Assembly (NCBI GenBank): GCA_035574175.1
Contig: DATLZB010000208.1
Span: 1 to 8,948 of the forward strand
Length of the DNA: 8,948 nucleotides
DNA from: DATLZB01 sp035574175
GTDB taxonomy: Bacteria > Pseudomonadota > Alphaproteobacteria > Rhizobiales > Hyphomicrobiaceae
Direction: 5' to 3'
Shown: positions 1 to 5,911 of the stretch, piece by piece
Layout of the letters: the number at the start of each line of letters is the position of its first letter
How positions within the stretch are numbered: the stretch's first letter is position 1
Notes under the pieces: generated by a model
The model's database searches: none
Told to the model about the DNA's origin: nothing
Seen by the model: the letters and a program-made list of their open reading frames with translations, nothing else
Position numbers and translations under genes: made by a program

Positions 1-1040
1 CGCTCGCGCAAGCGTCGCCCGAGCCGCTCACCCTGGGCAACCACGTTGGCGATCAGGTTGTCGCGTTTAATGACACGCTGCACGGCGAGCGCCGCCGCGC
101 AGGCGAGCGGATGGCCCATGTAGGTGTGTCCGTGCTGGAAGAAGCCCGAGCCGCGGGCCAGCGCGTCGACAATCCTCTCGTTGACGAAGAGCGCGCCGAT
201 CGGCGCGTAGCCGCCGCCGAGCCCCTTGGCGACCGTCATCAGGTCGGGCGCGATGCCTTCCTGCTCGCAGGCGTGCAGCGTGCCGGTGCGGCCCATGCCG
301 CACATCACCTCATCGAGAATGAGCAGGATGCCGTGCCGGTCGCAGATCTCGCGCACGCGCTTGAAGTAGCCGGGCACCGCCGGCACCGCCCCGAGCGTCG
401 CCCCGACCACGGTCTCTGCGATAAAGGCGATGACGTTCCTGGCCCCGAGCTCCTCGATCTTGGCGGCGAGCTCGCGGGCAAGGCGTGCACCATACTCCTC
501 CGCCGTCTCCTCGCTGCGCCGGCCGCGGTACTCATAGCAGGGCGAGACGTGATGGGCCTTAATCAGGATCGGCGCGAACTGCTTGCGGCGCCACAGGTTA
601 CCGCCGACCGACAGCGCGCCGAGCGTGTTGCCGTGATAGCCTTGCAGACGCCCGATGAAATGGCGCCGCTCGGGCTCGCCGCGCTCCACGAAGTATTGCC
701 GGGCAAGCTTGAGCGCGGCTTCCACCGCCTCCGAGCCGCCGCTGGTGAAGTGGACATGGGTCAAACCGGCCGGTGCGTGGGCAATGAGCTCGTCGGCCAG
801 CTCCTCGGCCACGGGCGTGGTGAAAAAACTCGTGTGCGCATAGTCGAGCCTGTCGATCTGCGCGTGCATGGCGGCAAGCACGTCCGGGTTGGAGTGGCCG
901 AGGCAGGACACCGCCGCCCCGCCCGAGGCGTCGATGTACTCCCTGCCCGAGGCGTCACGGATGGTGATGCCCCGCCCGAGCACCGCGGCGGGGTACTCGT
1001 GCGTGAGCTGGCGGTGCAGCACGTGGGTCCTGGGCGTCAT
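1..1040 (-). CDS. Class III (fold type I) PLP-dependent aminotransferase, 3' end cut by window edge
   Basis: The first 346 codons of a cytosolic PLP-dependent transaminase, a family usually about 430-460 aa, so roughly 80-110 residues are missing past the left edge. Visible family signatures: SGGSEA at residues 100-105 and YHG at 135-137 (cofactor phosphate and ring contacts), LDEVMCGMGRTG at 242-253 with Asp243 for the pyridine nitrogen, and AKGLGGGY at 271-278 with Lys272 as the Schiff-base lysine. HTYMGHPLACAAAL at 305-318 is also typical. The usual AEPVVGA motif reads AETVVGA (Thr210). The ATG overlaps the stop of the upstream RpiR gene (ATGA), which fixes the start and implies translational coupling. 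The family acts on omega-amino acids, diamines or aspartate-like donors; the substrate cannot be read from sequence. RpiR linkage suggests an inducible catabolic role (inference). Confidence 0.93.
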   Translation of the reverse strand, partial: MTPRTHVLHRQLTHEYPAAVLGRGITIRDASGREYIDASGGAAVSCLGHSNPDVLAAMHAQIDRLDYAHTSFFTTPVAEELADELIAHAPAGLTHVHFTSGGSEAVEAALKLARQYFVERGEPERRHFIGRLQGYHGNTLGALSVGGNLWRRKQFAPILIKAHHVSPCYEYRGRRSEETAEEYGARLARELAAKIEELGARNVIAFIAETVVGATLGAVPAVPGYFKRVREICDRHGILLILDEVMCGMGRTGTLHACEQEGIAPDLMTVAKGLGGGYAPIGALFVNERIVDALARGSGFFQHGHTYMGHPLACAAALAVQRVIKRDNLIANVVAQGERLGRRLRE

Positions 1041-1996
1041 CTCTTTCGTTTCTTTCTGACGATGTAGGTGTTAAGCGCCGCGAGCTGGCGCTCGCTCTCG
1101 GCAAGGCCGGACAGCGTTTCCTGCCCGTGGCGGGCGGCCACCAGCGCGGCAAGGCACTCGGCCGCCGCGAAGGCGGGGCTCATGGTGTGGAAGAAGGAGG
1201 GCGTCTCGGTGCGGATCAGCACCGAGCGGTCGGCAACGGCGGCGAGCGGGGAGAGCTCGCTGTCGGTGATGGCGACCACACGGGCCCCGCGCGACTTCAC
1301 GTACTCGGCCGTCTCCACCGTCTCGCGGTTGTAGGGCTCGACGGTCACTGAGAGCATCACGTCGCCGCGCCCGATGCCGCGCAGCACGTCGCGGCCGGTG
1401 GCGCCGGGCCCATCGACCAGGATCGACTGGGAACCGAACAGCGAACGCACGTAGTGGAAGATGAAGGCAACCGCGAAGCTTGAGCGCTGCCCGAACGAGA
1501 ACACGCGCTTGGCATCGGCGATCATGTCCGCGGCGGCCACCATCTGCCGGATCGCCTCCGGTTGCGACAACGCGTCGAGGTGCCGGTCGAGCGAGGCGAA
1601 CATGTCCTGCGCCAGCACCGCATCGCCCGCGCTCACCCGCCGCGCAAGCAGCTCCTCGGCCCGCCCGCGAAAGCTCGCCGGTCGCTCGCGTAGCCCCTCC
1701 GCGTAGAGTGCGCGGATCTCGTCATAGCCCTTGAGTCCGAAGCGCTGGGCGAGCCGCGTCAGCGTCGCCGGCGCGATCCCCGAGCGGCGCGCCTGCTCGC
1801 GCAGGCTGAGCACCGCCACATCCACAGGATGGTCGATCACCCAGCGCGCCGCCTCCCTGATCTGCGGCGGCAGGCTTGCAAACCGCGACTTGAGCTCCGA
1901 GGCGAACTCGACCGACGACCGCACCGCGCCATTCCCTGCTGCGGCGACCAATGAAACAGACGTATCATTCAATAAAATACAAGTCAATTGATCCAT
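1037..1996 (-). CDS. RpiR-family transcriptional regulator (HTH + SIS domain)
   Basis: A 319-aa regulator with the RpiR layout. An N-terminal winged HTH (about residues 33-105) contains SLREQARRSGIAPATLTRLA at 64-83, the recognition-helix region. A C-terminal SIS sugar-phosphate-isomerase-like domain (about 125-270) contains VFSFGQRSS (165-173) and GARVVAITDSELSPLA (237-252). SIS domains bind phosphosugars or other small metabolites, and some RpiR members control amino-acid catabolism. The protein ends in a basic tail, VRKKRKR. The reading frame stays open far upstream, but that part is antisense to none of the family and overlaps the sigma gene in another frame, so ATG at 1996 is preferred. 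Its Shine-Dalgarno is poor. GTG at 1924 (residue 25), preceded by AGGGA, is a credible alternative because family homology starts only near residue 30. Likely controls the coupled aminotransferase and perhaps itself. Confidence 0.92.
   Translation of the reverse strand: MDQLTCILLNDTSVSLVAAAGNGAVRSSVEFASELKSRFASLPPQIREAARWVIDHPVDVAVLSLREQARRSGIAPATLTRLAQRFGLKGYDEIRALYAEGLRERPASFRGRAEELLARRVSAGDAVLAQDMFASLDRHLDALSQPEAIRQMVAAADMIADAKRVFSFGQRSSFAVAFIFHYVRSLFGSQSILVDGPGATGRDVLRGIGRGDVMLSVTVEPYNRETVETAEYVKSRGARVVAITDSELSPLAAVADRSVLIRTETPSFFHTMSPAFAAAECLAALVAARHGQETLSGLAESERQLAALNTYIVRKKRKR
1922..1924 (-). other. Alternative GTG start for the RpiR gene
   Basis: GTG is in frame with the RpiR gene and preceded about 9 nt upstream by AGGGA. 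Starting here removes 24 residues that have no counterpart in the HTH domain, and leaves the AT-rich stretch at 1950-1996 free to act as promoter DNA. ATG at 1996 has no clear ribosome-binding site. Choosing between them needs start mapping or alignment of homologues. Confidence 0.4.
1950..1990 (-). promoter_or_regulatory. AT-rich promoter/operator-like island at the RpiR 5' end
   Basis: This is a sharply AT-rich stretch in an otherwise very GC-rich window. Reading minus, TTGACT (1987-1982) matches the -35 consensus at 5 of 6 positions. At 15-17 bp spacing the possible -10 hexamers (GATACG, ATACGT) are weak. The dyad AATGA-N10-TCATT (1950-1969) lies just downstream and could be an operator for RpiR. 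It overlaps the coding region if ATG 1996 is used, but would be leader DNA if GTG 1924 is the start. Confidence 0.35.
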
Positions 1997-2004
1997 TCTC
2001 GGTC

Positions 2005-2024
2005 GGCGCAAGGAGTCCTGCGCC
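2005..2024 (-). repeat. GC-rich dyad in the sigma-RpiR gap
   Basis: GGCGCA-N8-TGCGCC forms a 6-bp stem in the 50-bp gap after the sigma stop. No T-tract follows on the minus strand, so it is not a standard intrinsic terminator. It may be an mRNA hairpin separating the two cistrons, or simply chance in GC-rich DNA. Confidence 0.4.
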
Positions 2025-2046
2025 GGGGAGCGAGCGAGGCGGTGCC

Positions 2047-3342
2047 TCAGCCCGCCGGCGCCTCGCCCGCGCCCGCCCCGCACTGCGCCGCCCGCTTTAG
2101 GAGCAGTGCCCGCTCGCGCGCATTCGCCGTGAGCGCCGCCGCGCGTTCGAATTCCGCCCGCGCTTCCCTGAGCCGGCCGAGCTTCCTGAGCAGGTCCCCG
2201 CGCACGCTGGGCAGGAGATGGTAGGACTTGAGCGCCGGCTCCGCGGCCAGCGCGTCGACGATCTGAAGCCCCGCCGCCGGCCCGAGCAGCATGGCGAGCG
2301 CTACCGCCCGGTTGAGCTCCACGATGGGCGAGGGCGAAACCTCGGCGAGCGACGCATAGAGCCCCACGATGCGTGCCCAGTCGGTCTCCTCCGCCGTGCG
2401 CGCCCGCGCATGGCAGGCGGCGATCGCGGCCTGCAGCGTGTAGGGCCCCGCCGCGCCATTCGCCTGCGCCAGCGCCTCCGCGCGCTCGAGCGCCGCGAGC
2501 CCCCGGCGGATGAGGAGCCGGTCCCAGCGCGAGCGGTCCTGGTCGAGGAGCAACACCGGCTCGCCCGCGGGCCCCGTGCGCGCCTTGAGGCGCGAGGCCT
2601 GGATCTCCATGAGCGCGAGGAGCCCGTGCACCTCCGCCTCCCCGGGTGCCAGGCCGGCGAGGATGCGCCCAAGCCGCATCGCCTCCTCGCAAAGCTGCGG
2701 CCTGATCCAGTTTTCGCCGGCGGTGGCCGAGTAGCCCTCGTTGAAGATCAGGTAGATCACGGCGAGCACCGAGGCGAGCCGCTGGGCGAGCTCCGCACCG
2801 CGCGGCACCTCGAAGGGAATGCGCTTCTCGGCGAGCGTGCGCTTGGCGCGCACGATGCGCTGGGCGATGGTGGGCTCCGCGGCAAGGAAGGCGCGCGCGA
2901 TCTCCCCCGTGGTGAGCCCGCCGATGAGTCTGAGCGTCAGCGCCACGCGCGCTTCCGGCGCGAGCACCGGGTGGCAGGCGATGAACATGAGGCGCAGCAG
3001 CTCGTCGCCCACCTCATCGTCGAGCGCCGCGTCGGAATCGCCCTGCGCCTCCTCCCCTTCAATCCGGAGCGCCTGTGCCAACTCTTCGTGCTTGCGCCGG
3101 GCGAGCTTGCGCCGCCTGATGTGGTCGATGGCGCGGTGGCGGGCCGCCGCCATCAGCCAGGCGCCGGGCCTGTCGGGCACGCCGGAGGCGGGCCAGCGCT
3201 CGAGGGCGGCCACGAGCGCCTCCTGCGCCAACTCCTCGGCAAGGCCCACGTCGCGGACCATGCGTGTGAGCCTGGCGATGAGCTTGGCCTGCTCGATGCG
3301 GAACACCGCCTCGATGGCGCGGTGGGTGTCGGTTGCCGGCAC
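2047..3342 (-). CDS. ECF42-type RNA polymerase sigma factor with DUF6596/TPR-like C-terminal extension
   Basis: A 431-aa sigma-70 family protein, more than twice the length of a minimal ECF sigma. Region sigma2 covers about residues 10-80 (HRAIEAVFRIEQAKLIA; GAWLMAAARHRAIDHIRRRK at 60-79). Region sigma4 covers about 113-172 (LTTGEIARAFLAAEPTIAQR, 143-162, as its HTH). The rest is the DUF6596 extension with the family hallmark FNEGYSA at 200-206, followed by a helical TPR-like part (about 335-420). This is the ECF42 architecture. The group has no anti-sigma factor, and in Streptomyces venezuelae the C-terminal extension was reported to be needed for activity. It directs polymerase to promoters of DGPF-protein genes, two of which lie upstream in the same orientation. 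The start is GTG at 3342, since an in-frame TGA lies 21 nt upstream. The Shine-Dalgarno is weak; a GAGG lies rather far away. Confidence 0.95.
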   Translation of the reverse strand: MPATDTHRAIEAVFRIEQAKLIARLTRMVRDVGLAEELAQEALVAALERWPASGVPDRPGAWLMAAARHRAIDHIRRRKLARRKHEELAQALRIEGEEAQGDSDAALDDEVGDELLRLMFIACHPVLAPEARVALTLRLIGGLTTGEIARAFLAAEPTIAQRIVRAKRTLAEKRIPFEVPRGAELAQRLASVLAVIYLIFNEGYSATAGENWIRPQLCEEAMRLGRILAGLAPGEAEVHGLLALMEIQASRLKARTGPAGEPVLLLDQDRSRWDRLLIRRGLAALERAEALAQANGAAGPYTLQAAIAACHARARTAEETDWARIVGLYASLAEVSPSPIVELNRAVALAMLLGPAAGLQIVDALAAEPALKSYHLLPSVRGDLLRKLGRLREARAEFERAAALTANARERALLLKRAAQCGAGAGEAPAG

Positions 3343-3363
3343 AAAGGGCTTTACAGCACCTCA

Positions 3364-3375
3364 CCTCGGCCGAGG
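3364..3375 (-). repeat. 12-bp palindrome between oxidase and sigma genes
   Basis: CCTCGGCCGAGG is a perfect palindrome in the 76-bp gap, with its downstream arm 21 nt before the sigma GTG. In mRNA it could only fold with a small loop. It may be a protein site or a chance GC dyad. No ECF42-type promoter was found in this gap. Confidence 0.4.
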
Positions 3376-3418
3376 CAAGGCGGGGGCTGCGGTGCGTGGC
3401 GGGATACCGGCGAGAAGC

Positions 3419-4576
3419 TTAGCAGGATGGGGGTCGCGCACTGGCCAGTGCGGGCCGCGACAGACGGAACAGTTGCACCTCGTGTGGCGTCGACCCGTGC
3501 ATCGCCAGGTCGGCGAGAATCTCGCCGATGCCCGAGCAGAACTTGTAGCCGTGTCCGGAGAAGCCGGCGGCGACAACCACGTTGCGCTGTCCCGGCAGCA
3601 CGTCGATGATGAAGTGCTCGTCCGGCGAGTTCACGAACATGCACGTCTTGAAGGAAACGGGCTCTCCCATGCCGGCCGAGAGGTAGCGTGCAAGCCCGGC
3701 GAGCGCTGTCACGTCGTGCGGAACAATGCTGCGATCGATCGTTTCGGGATCGACGGTTTCGCGGCGGTGGTGGAACTTGCCGACCTTGAAGCCCTCCTCG
3801 GCCCGTTCCGGAAACCCGTAGAAGATCCCCGCGTGCGGACATTCGAGGATGAACACGGGAAACACGTCCGGCGCGAACGGCGCACCCGCCGTCTTGAACC
3901 AGCCGACGACCTGCCGCTCCGGGACTGCCAACGGCGCCAGCTCGGGAAGTAGCCGCGCCGTCCACGCCCCGGCAGCCATGACCAGGGAGCCCGCCTCGTA
4001 GCGGCCCCGGTCGGTTTCAACCTCGACCCTGTCGCCGGCCGCCTTCCAGCTCCGCACCGCTTCCCGCTCGCGCACCTCGGCACCGAGTTTGCGCGCGAGC
4101 GCCACGTGCGCGACGATGCCGCGGTCCGCCGGCAGGAAACCCGCCTCGGGCTGGTACACCGCTTCGAACTCGCTCGGCAGCCGCCAGGCCGGAAACCGCC
4201 GCGCCAGCTCACGCGCCGGCAATACGTCGTGCGTCAGCCCGTGCGCGCGGCAGGCCGCCTTGGCCCCGGCGACGACGCGGCCCGACGGCAGGCCGATGTC
4301 GAGACCGCCGGTCACGGTCAGCAGCACCTCGCCGAAATCGCGCTCAAGCGCCTGCCAGCGCGCGAACGACAGGCACATCAGCGGGACGTAGCTCGGGTCT
4401 TCGAAATAGGCGAAACGGAAGATGCGGGTGGAGCCGGCCGACGATCCGAGCTCGTGCGGGATGCCGAACCGTTCGAGCCCGAGCACGCGCTGCCCGCGCC
4501 GCGCCAACTCGTAAACCGCGGCCGAACCCATTGCCCCGACACCGACGACGATCGCATCGAAGACATTATTGGCCAT
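3419..4576 (-). CDS. FAD-dependent oxidase, monomeric sarcosine oxidase / N-methyl-tryptophan oxidase (SolA) family
   Basis: A 385-aa DAO-superfamily flavoenzyme, full length for the family (MSOX about 390, SolA 372). The Rossmann GVGAMG at residues 12-17 with Glu35 at the end of the second strand binds FAD. PHELGSSAGSTRI (40-52) follows. TCMFVNSPDEHFIID (311-325) carries Cys312, matching the cysteine that holds FAD covalently in MSOX and SolA. GFKVG (262-266) carries Lys264, matching the oxygen-activating lysine of MSOX, and SGHGYKF (340-346) closes the FAD site. The reaction would be oxidation of a secondary amine or N-methyl amino acid, with H2O2 released in the cytosol. By my recalled alignment, the active-site histidine of MSOX (His45) is Ala47 here, so the substrate may differ from sarcosine. 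It lies between the DGPF pair and the ECF42 sigma gene in the same direction, which suggests co-transcription. ATG 4576 lacks a clear Shine-Dalgarno. Confidence 0.92.
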   Translation of the reverse strand: MANNVFDAIVVGVGAMGSAAVYELARRGQRVLGLERFGIPHELGSSAGSTRIFRFAYFEDPSYVPLMCLSFARWQALERDFGEVLLTVTGGLDIGLPSGRVVAGAKAACRAHGLTHDVLPARELARRFPAWRLPSEFEAVYQPEAGFLPADRGIVAHVALARKLGAEVREREAVRSWKAAGDRVEVETDRGRYEAGSLVMAAGAWTARLLPELAPLAVPERQVVGWFKTAGAPFAPDVFPVFILECPHAGIFYGFPERAEEGFKVGKFHHRRETVDPETIDRSIVPHDVTALAGLARYLSAGMGEPVSFKTCMFVNSPDEHFIIDVLPGQRNVVVAAGFSGHGYKFCSGIGEILADLAMHGSTPHEVQLFRLSRPALASARPPSC

Positions 4577-4641
4577 GACGCTTTGTCGGCCGGGCCACAG
4601 GCGGCGTCAACCGCCGGAGACGCGCCGAATGAGTTTGCAGC

Positions 4642-4679
4642 GGTCCATCCAGGACCAAGGCGCGGCTGCACAGCGCGCC
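4642..4679 (-). repeat. Two adjacent hairpins between second DGPF gene and oxidase gene
   Basis: GGTCC-N5-GGACC (4642-4656) is followed by an imperfect dyad at 4659-4679, with outer arms GGCGC/GCGCC, a bulged G and inner GCT/AGC arms. Both lie in the 149-bp gap. Neither is followed by a T-tract on the minus strand. They may mark an mRNA processing or attenuation site between the DGPF cistrons and the downstream oxidase and sigma genes. Nothing else was recognised in this gap; a TTGACG 17 bp before GACAAA sits too close to the oxidase ATG to be convincing as a promoter. Confidence 0.4.
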
Positions 4680-4725
4680 GTCGCGCGTGGGTGTGCGCTG
4701 ATGTGTGCCGGGCGCGGTGCCGCGC

Positions 4726-5160
4726 TCACGGCGTGCCGGCGTTCTTCTTCATCTTGCGCCGCGTGGCTTCCTCGCGCTTGGCCTCCTCGGGCGTGAATAC
4801 GTCGGCAGAGAAGTCGCTCGGCTCGAAGATCGGGCGCAGCTCGCATTCGCCCTTGCCCAGCACCTCGAGGAAGCGCTTGGTCCAGTGCACGGCCTCCTCC
4901 ATCGAGGCGACCTGGAACAGCGCGTAGGAGGCGATCAGCTCCTTGGACTCCGTGAACGGACCGTCGATGACGGTGAAGGTGCCGCCGGCGAGCCGCACGC
5001 GCTTGCCCTTGGCGCTGGGGTGAAGCCCGTCGGTGGCGAGCATGACGCCGGCCTCGGTGATCTCCTCGACGAACCGGCCCATCCGCTCCATGAGCTCGCG
5101 GCTGGGCGGGGCGCCGGCTTCCGACTCGGGCGTTGCCCGAAGCATGCCGAGAATGCGCAT
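4726..5160 (-). CDS. YCII-related DGPF-domain protein (second copy)
   Basis: A 144-aa small cytosolic protein of the YCII/DGPF family. It has a ferredoxin-like fold (beta strand MRILGML, then helix 20-37) and the signature IDGPFTESKELIASY (65-79) that names the domain. The C-terminal tail (125-144) is charged and lysine-rich. The start ATG 5160 is supported by AGGAG 9 nt upstream and by alignment to its paralogue, which begins MRFMVF. Genes of this type are the standard partners and targets of ECF42 sigma factors, but their biochemical function is unknown; related YCII proteins include enzymes of chlorinated aromatic metabolism. It follows the first DGPF gene after 128 bp and precedes the oxidase by 149 bp. 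Confidence 0.93.
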   Translation of the reverse strand: MRILGMLRATPESEAGAPPSRELMERMGRFVEEITEAGVMLATDGLHPSAKGKRVRLAGGTFTVIDGPFTESKELIASYALFQVASMEEAVHWTKRFLEVLGKGECELRPIFEPSDFSADVFTPEEAKREEATRRKMKKNAGTP

Positions 5161-5199
5161 GAAGATTGTCTCCTGGTTGTGGTGTCGCGGTGCAATGAA

Positions 5200-5213
5200 A
5201 CCGGCGCGCCGGT
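5200..5213 (-). repeat. 14-bp perfect palindrome between the two DGPF genes
   Basis: ACCGGCGCGCCGGT is a perfect palindrome 40 bp before the second DGPF start. The rest of the 128-bp gap shows only the AGGAG ribosome-binding site; no TGTCGA-type ECF42 promoter is present, so the second gene probably depends on the promoter upstream of the first. Confidence 0.5.
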
Positions 5214-5288
5214 CCCTGGCGGCGCAGCTCAGGTCCGCCCTCGCGTCGGTGGGCGAGAGAGATGGAGCTGGCCGCGGCGGGGCGGGCT

Positions 5289-5702
5289 TTAGCCGTTCTT
5301 CATCTGCTTGGCGAGCCGGCGGTGGTGCTCGACCGCTGGGCTCTCGCCGAAGTCCTCGAGTTCGAACATCGGGCGGATCTCGATCTCGCCCTCCTCCGCG
5401 TGCGGGTTGGGGCAGCGCTTGATCCACTCGATGGCCTCGGCCAGCGAAGAGCATTGCAGGATCCAATAGCCGGCGACGAGCTCCTTGGTCTCGGCGAAGG
5501 GGCCGTCGATCACCGTGCGCTTGTCGCCTGAGAAGCGCACGCGGGCGCCCTCGGCGGAGGGCTTGAGGCCGCTGCCGTCGAGCAGCACGCCGGCCTTCAC
5601 CATCTCTTCGTTGAACTTGGCCATGGCGGCGAGCAGCTCTTCGGAGGGCATCTTGCCTGCCTCGGAGTCTTTGCTGGCCTTGACGAAAACCATGAAGCGC
5701 AT
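5289..5702 (-). CDS. YCII-related DGPF-domain protein (first copy)
   Basis: A 137-aa protein paralogous to the next gene: MRFMVFVKASKDSEAG at 1-16, the helix EELLAAMAKFNEEMVKAG, and the signature IDGPFAETKELVAGYW (65-80). The frame could extend 26 codons upstream, but ATG 5702 has GGAG 7 nt upstream and aligns with the family N-terminus. The protein is probably cytosolic and dimeric like other YCII proteins; its function is unknown. It is the first gene downstream of the predicted ECF42 promoter and therefore the likely direct target of the sigma factor encoded at 3342-2047. The two copies differ throughout apart from the core motif, so this is an old duplication and not a recent tandem repeat. 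Confidence 0.94.
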   Translation of the reverse strand: MRFMVFVKASKDSEAGKMPSEELLAAMAKFNEEMVKAGVLLDGSGLKPSAEGARVRFSGDKRTVIDGPFAETKELVAGYWILQCSSLAEAIEWIKRCPNPHAEEGEIEIRPMFELEDFGESPAVEHHRRLAKQMKNG

Positions 5703-5727
5703 GTGTCGTCTCCGCTGCGTGTTTGGG

Positions 5728-5789
5728 GACCGGTCGCCAAGCGGTATGGAAGCGGCTGCGAAGCCGTCTTTGCCGTTCATGAACCGGTC
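5728..5789 (-). other. Structured 5' leader of the DGPF operon
   Basis: The arms ACCGGTC (5783-5789) and GACCGGT (5728-5734) are complementary and would form a 7-bp stem at the 5' end of the leader, if transcription starts near 5794. Inside lies CGGCT-TCGC-AGCCG (5766-5753, read minus), a perfect 5-bp hairpin with a four-base loop. The ribosome-binding site at about 5710 is outside the stem. It may stabilise the mRNA or regulate it; no known riboswitch class was recognised. Confidence 0.35.
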
Positions 5790-5800
5790 TTGAACCCTAC

Positions 5801-5827
5801 GACGAACGAGCTCGTCGCGGATCGACA
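5801..5827 (-). promoter_or_regulatory. Predicted ECF42 sigma-dependent promoter of the DGPF operon
   Basis: Reading minus, TGTCGA (5827-5822) is separated by exactly 17 bp from CGTC (5804-5801). The consensus I recall for ECF42 targets is TGTCGA at -35 and CGA/TC at -10. The predicted start of transcription is near 5794, giving a leader of about 92 nt. The other TGTCGA copies I found in the window (aminotransferase gene, adaptor gene, tetR-efflux gap) have no CGTC or CGAC at matching spacing. The site lies just upstream of the first DGPF gene, where the family predicts it. Confidence 0.7.
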
Positions 5828-5839
5828 GGGCCGTGCGAA

Positions 5840-5847
5840 TTTTTTTT
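5840..5847 (-). promoter_or_regulatory. A8 tract, possible UP element
   Basis: Eight As on the minus strand lie 12 bp upstream of the TGTCGA -35 element, at about -46 to -53 relative to the predicted start. This is the normal position for an alpha-subunit-binding UP element. On the plus strand the same run is T8, but no plus-strand gene ends here. Confidence 0.4.
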
Positions 5848-5911
5848 CAGGCGCGTGGGGCGGGCCGCTCAAGTCGATGCGCGAATCGAGAAGGGGGCGC
5901 CAGAACGGGCG

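Noticed and set aside
111..1067. Plus-strand open frame of 318 codons
   Set aside because: Antisense to the aminotransferase, whose catalytic motifs are clear on the other strand.
1997..2692. Upstream extension of the RpiR reading frame to 551 codons
   Set aside because: It overlaps the sigma gene on the same strand in another frame, and the extra part is a low-complexity Gly/Ala/Arg translation. RpiR proteins are about 280-320 aa.
2218..3609. Long plus-strand open frame of 463 codons
   Set aside because: It lies antisense to the sigma gene and the oxidase 3' end. Its translation is rich in Arg, Gly, Glu and His without any recognisable domain, as expected for the mirror of a GC-rich gene.
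4106..4927. Plus-strand open frame of 273 codons
   Set aside because: Antisense across the oxidase and second DGPF gene; no domain recognised.
5840..5847. T8 run on the plus strand as an intrinsic terminator
   Set aside because: No plus-strand gene precedes it and no stable stem abuts it; an A-tract role on the minus strand fits better.
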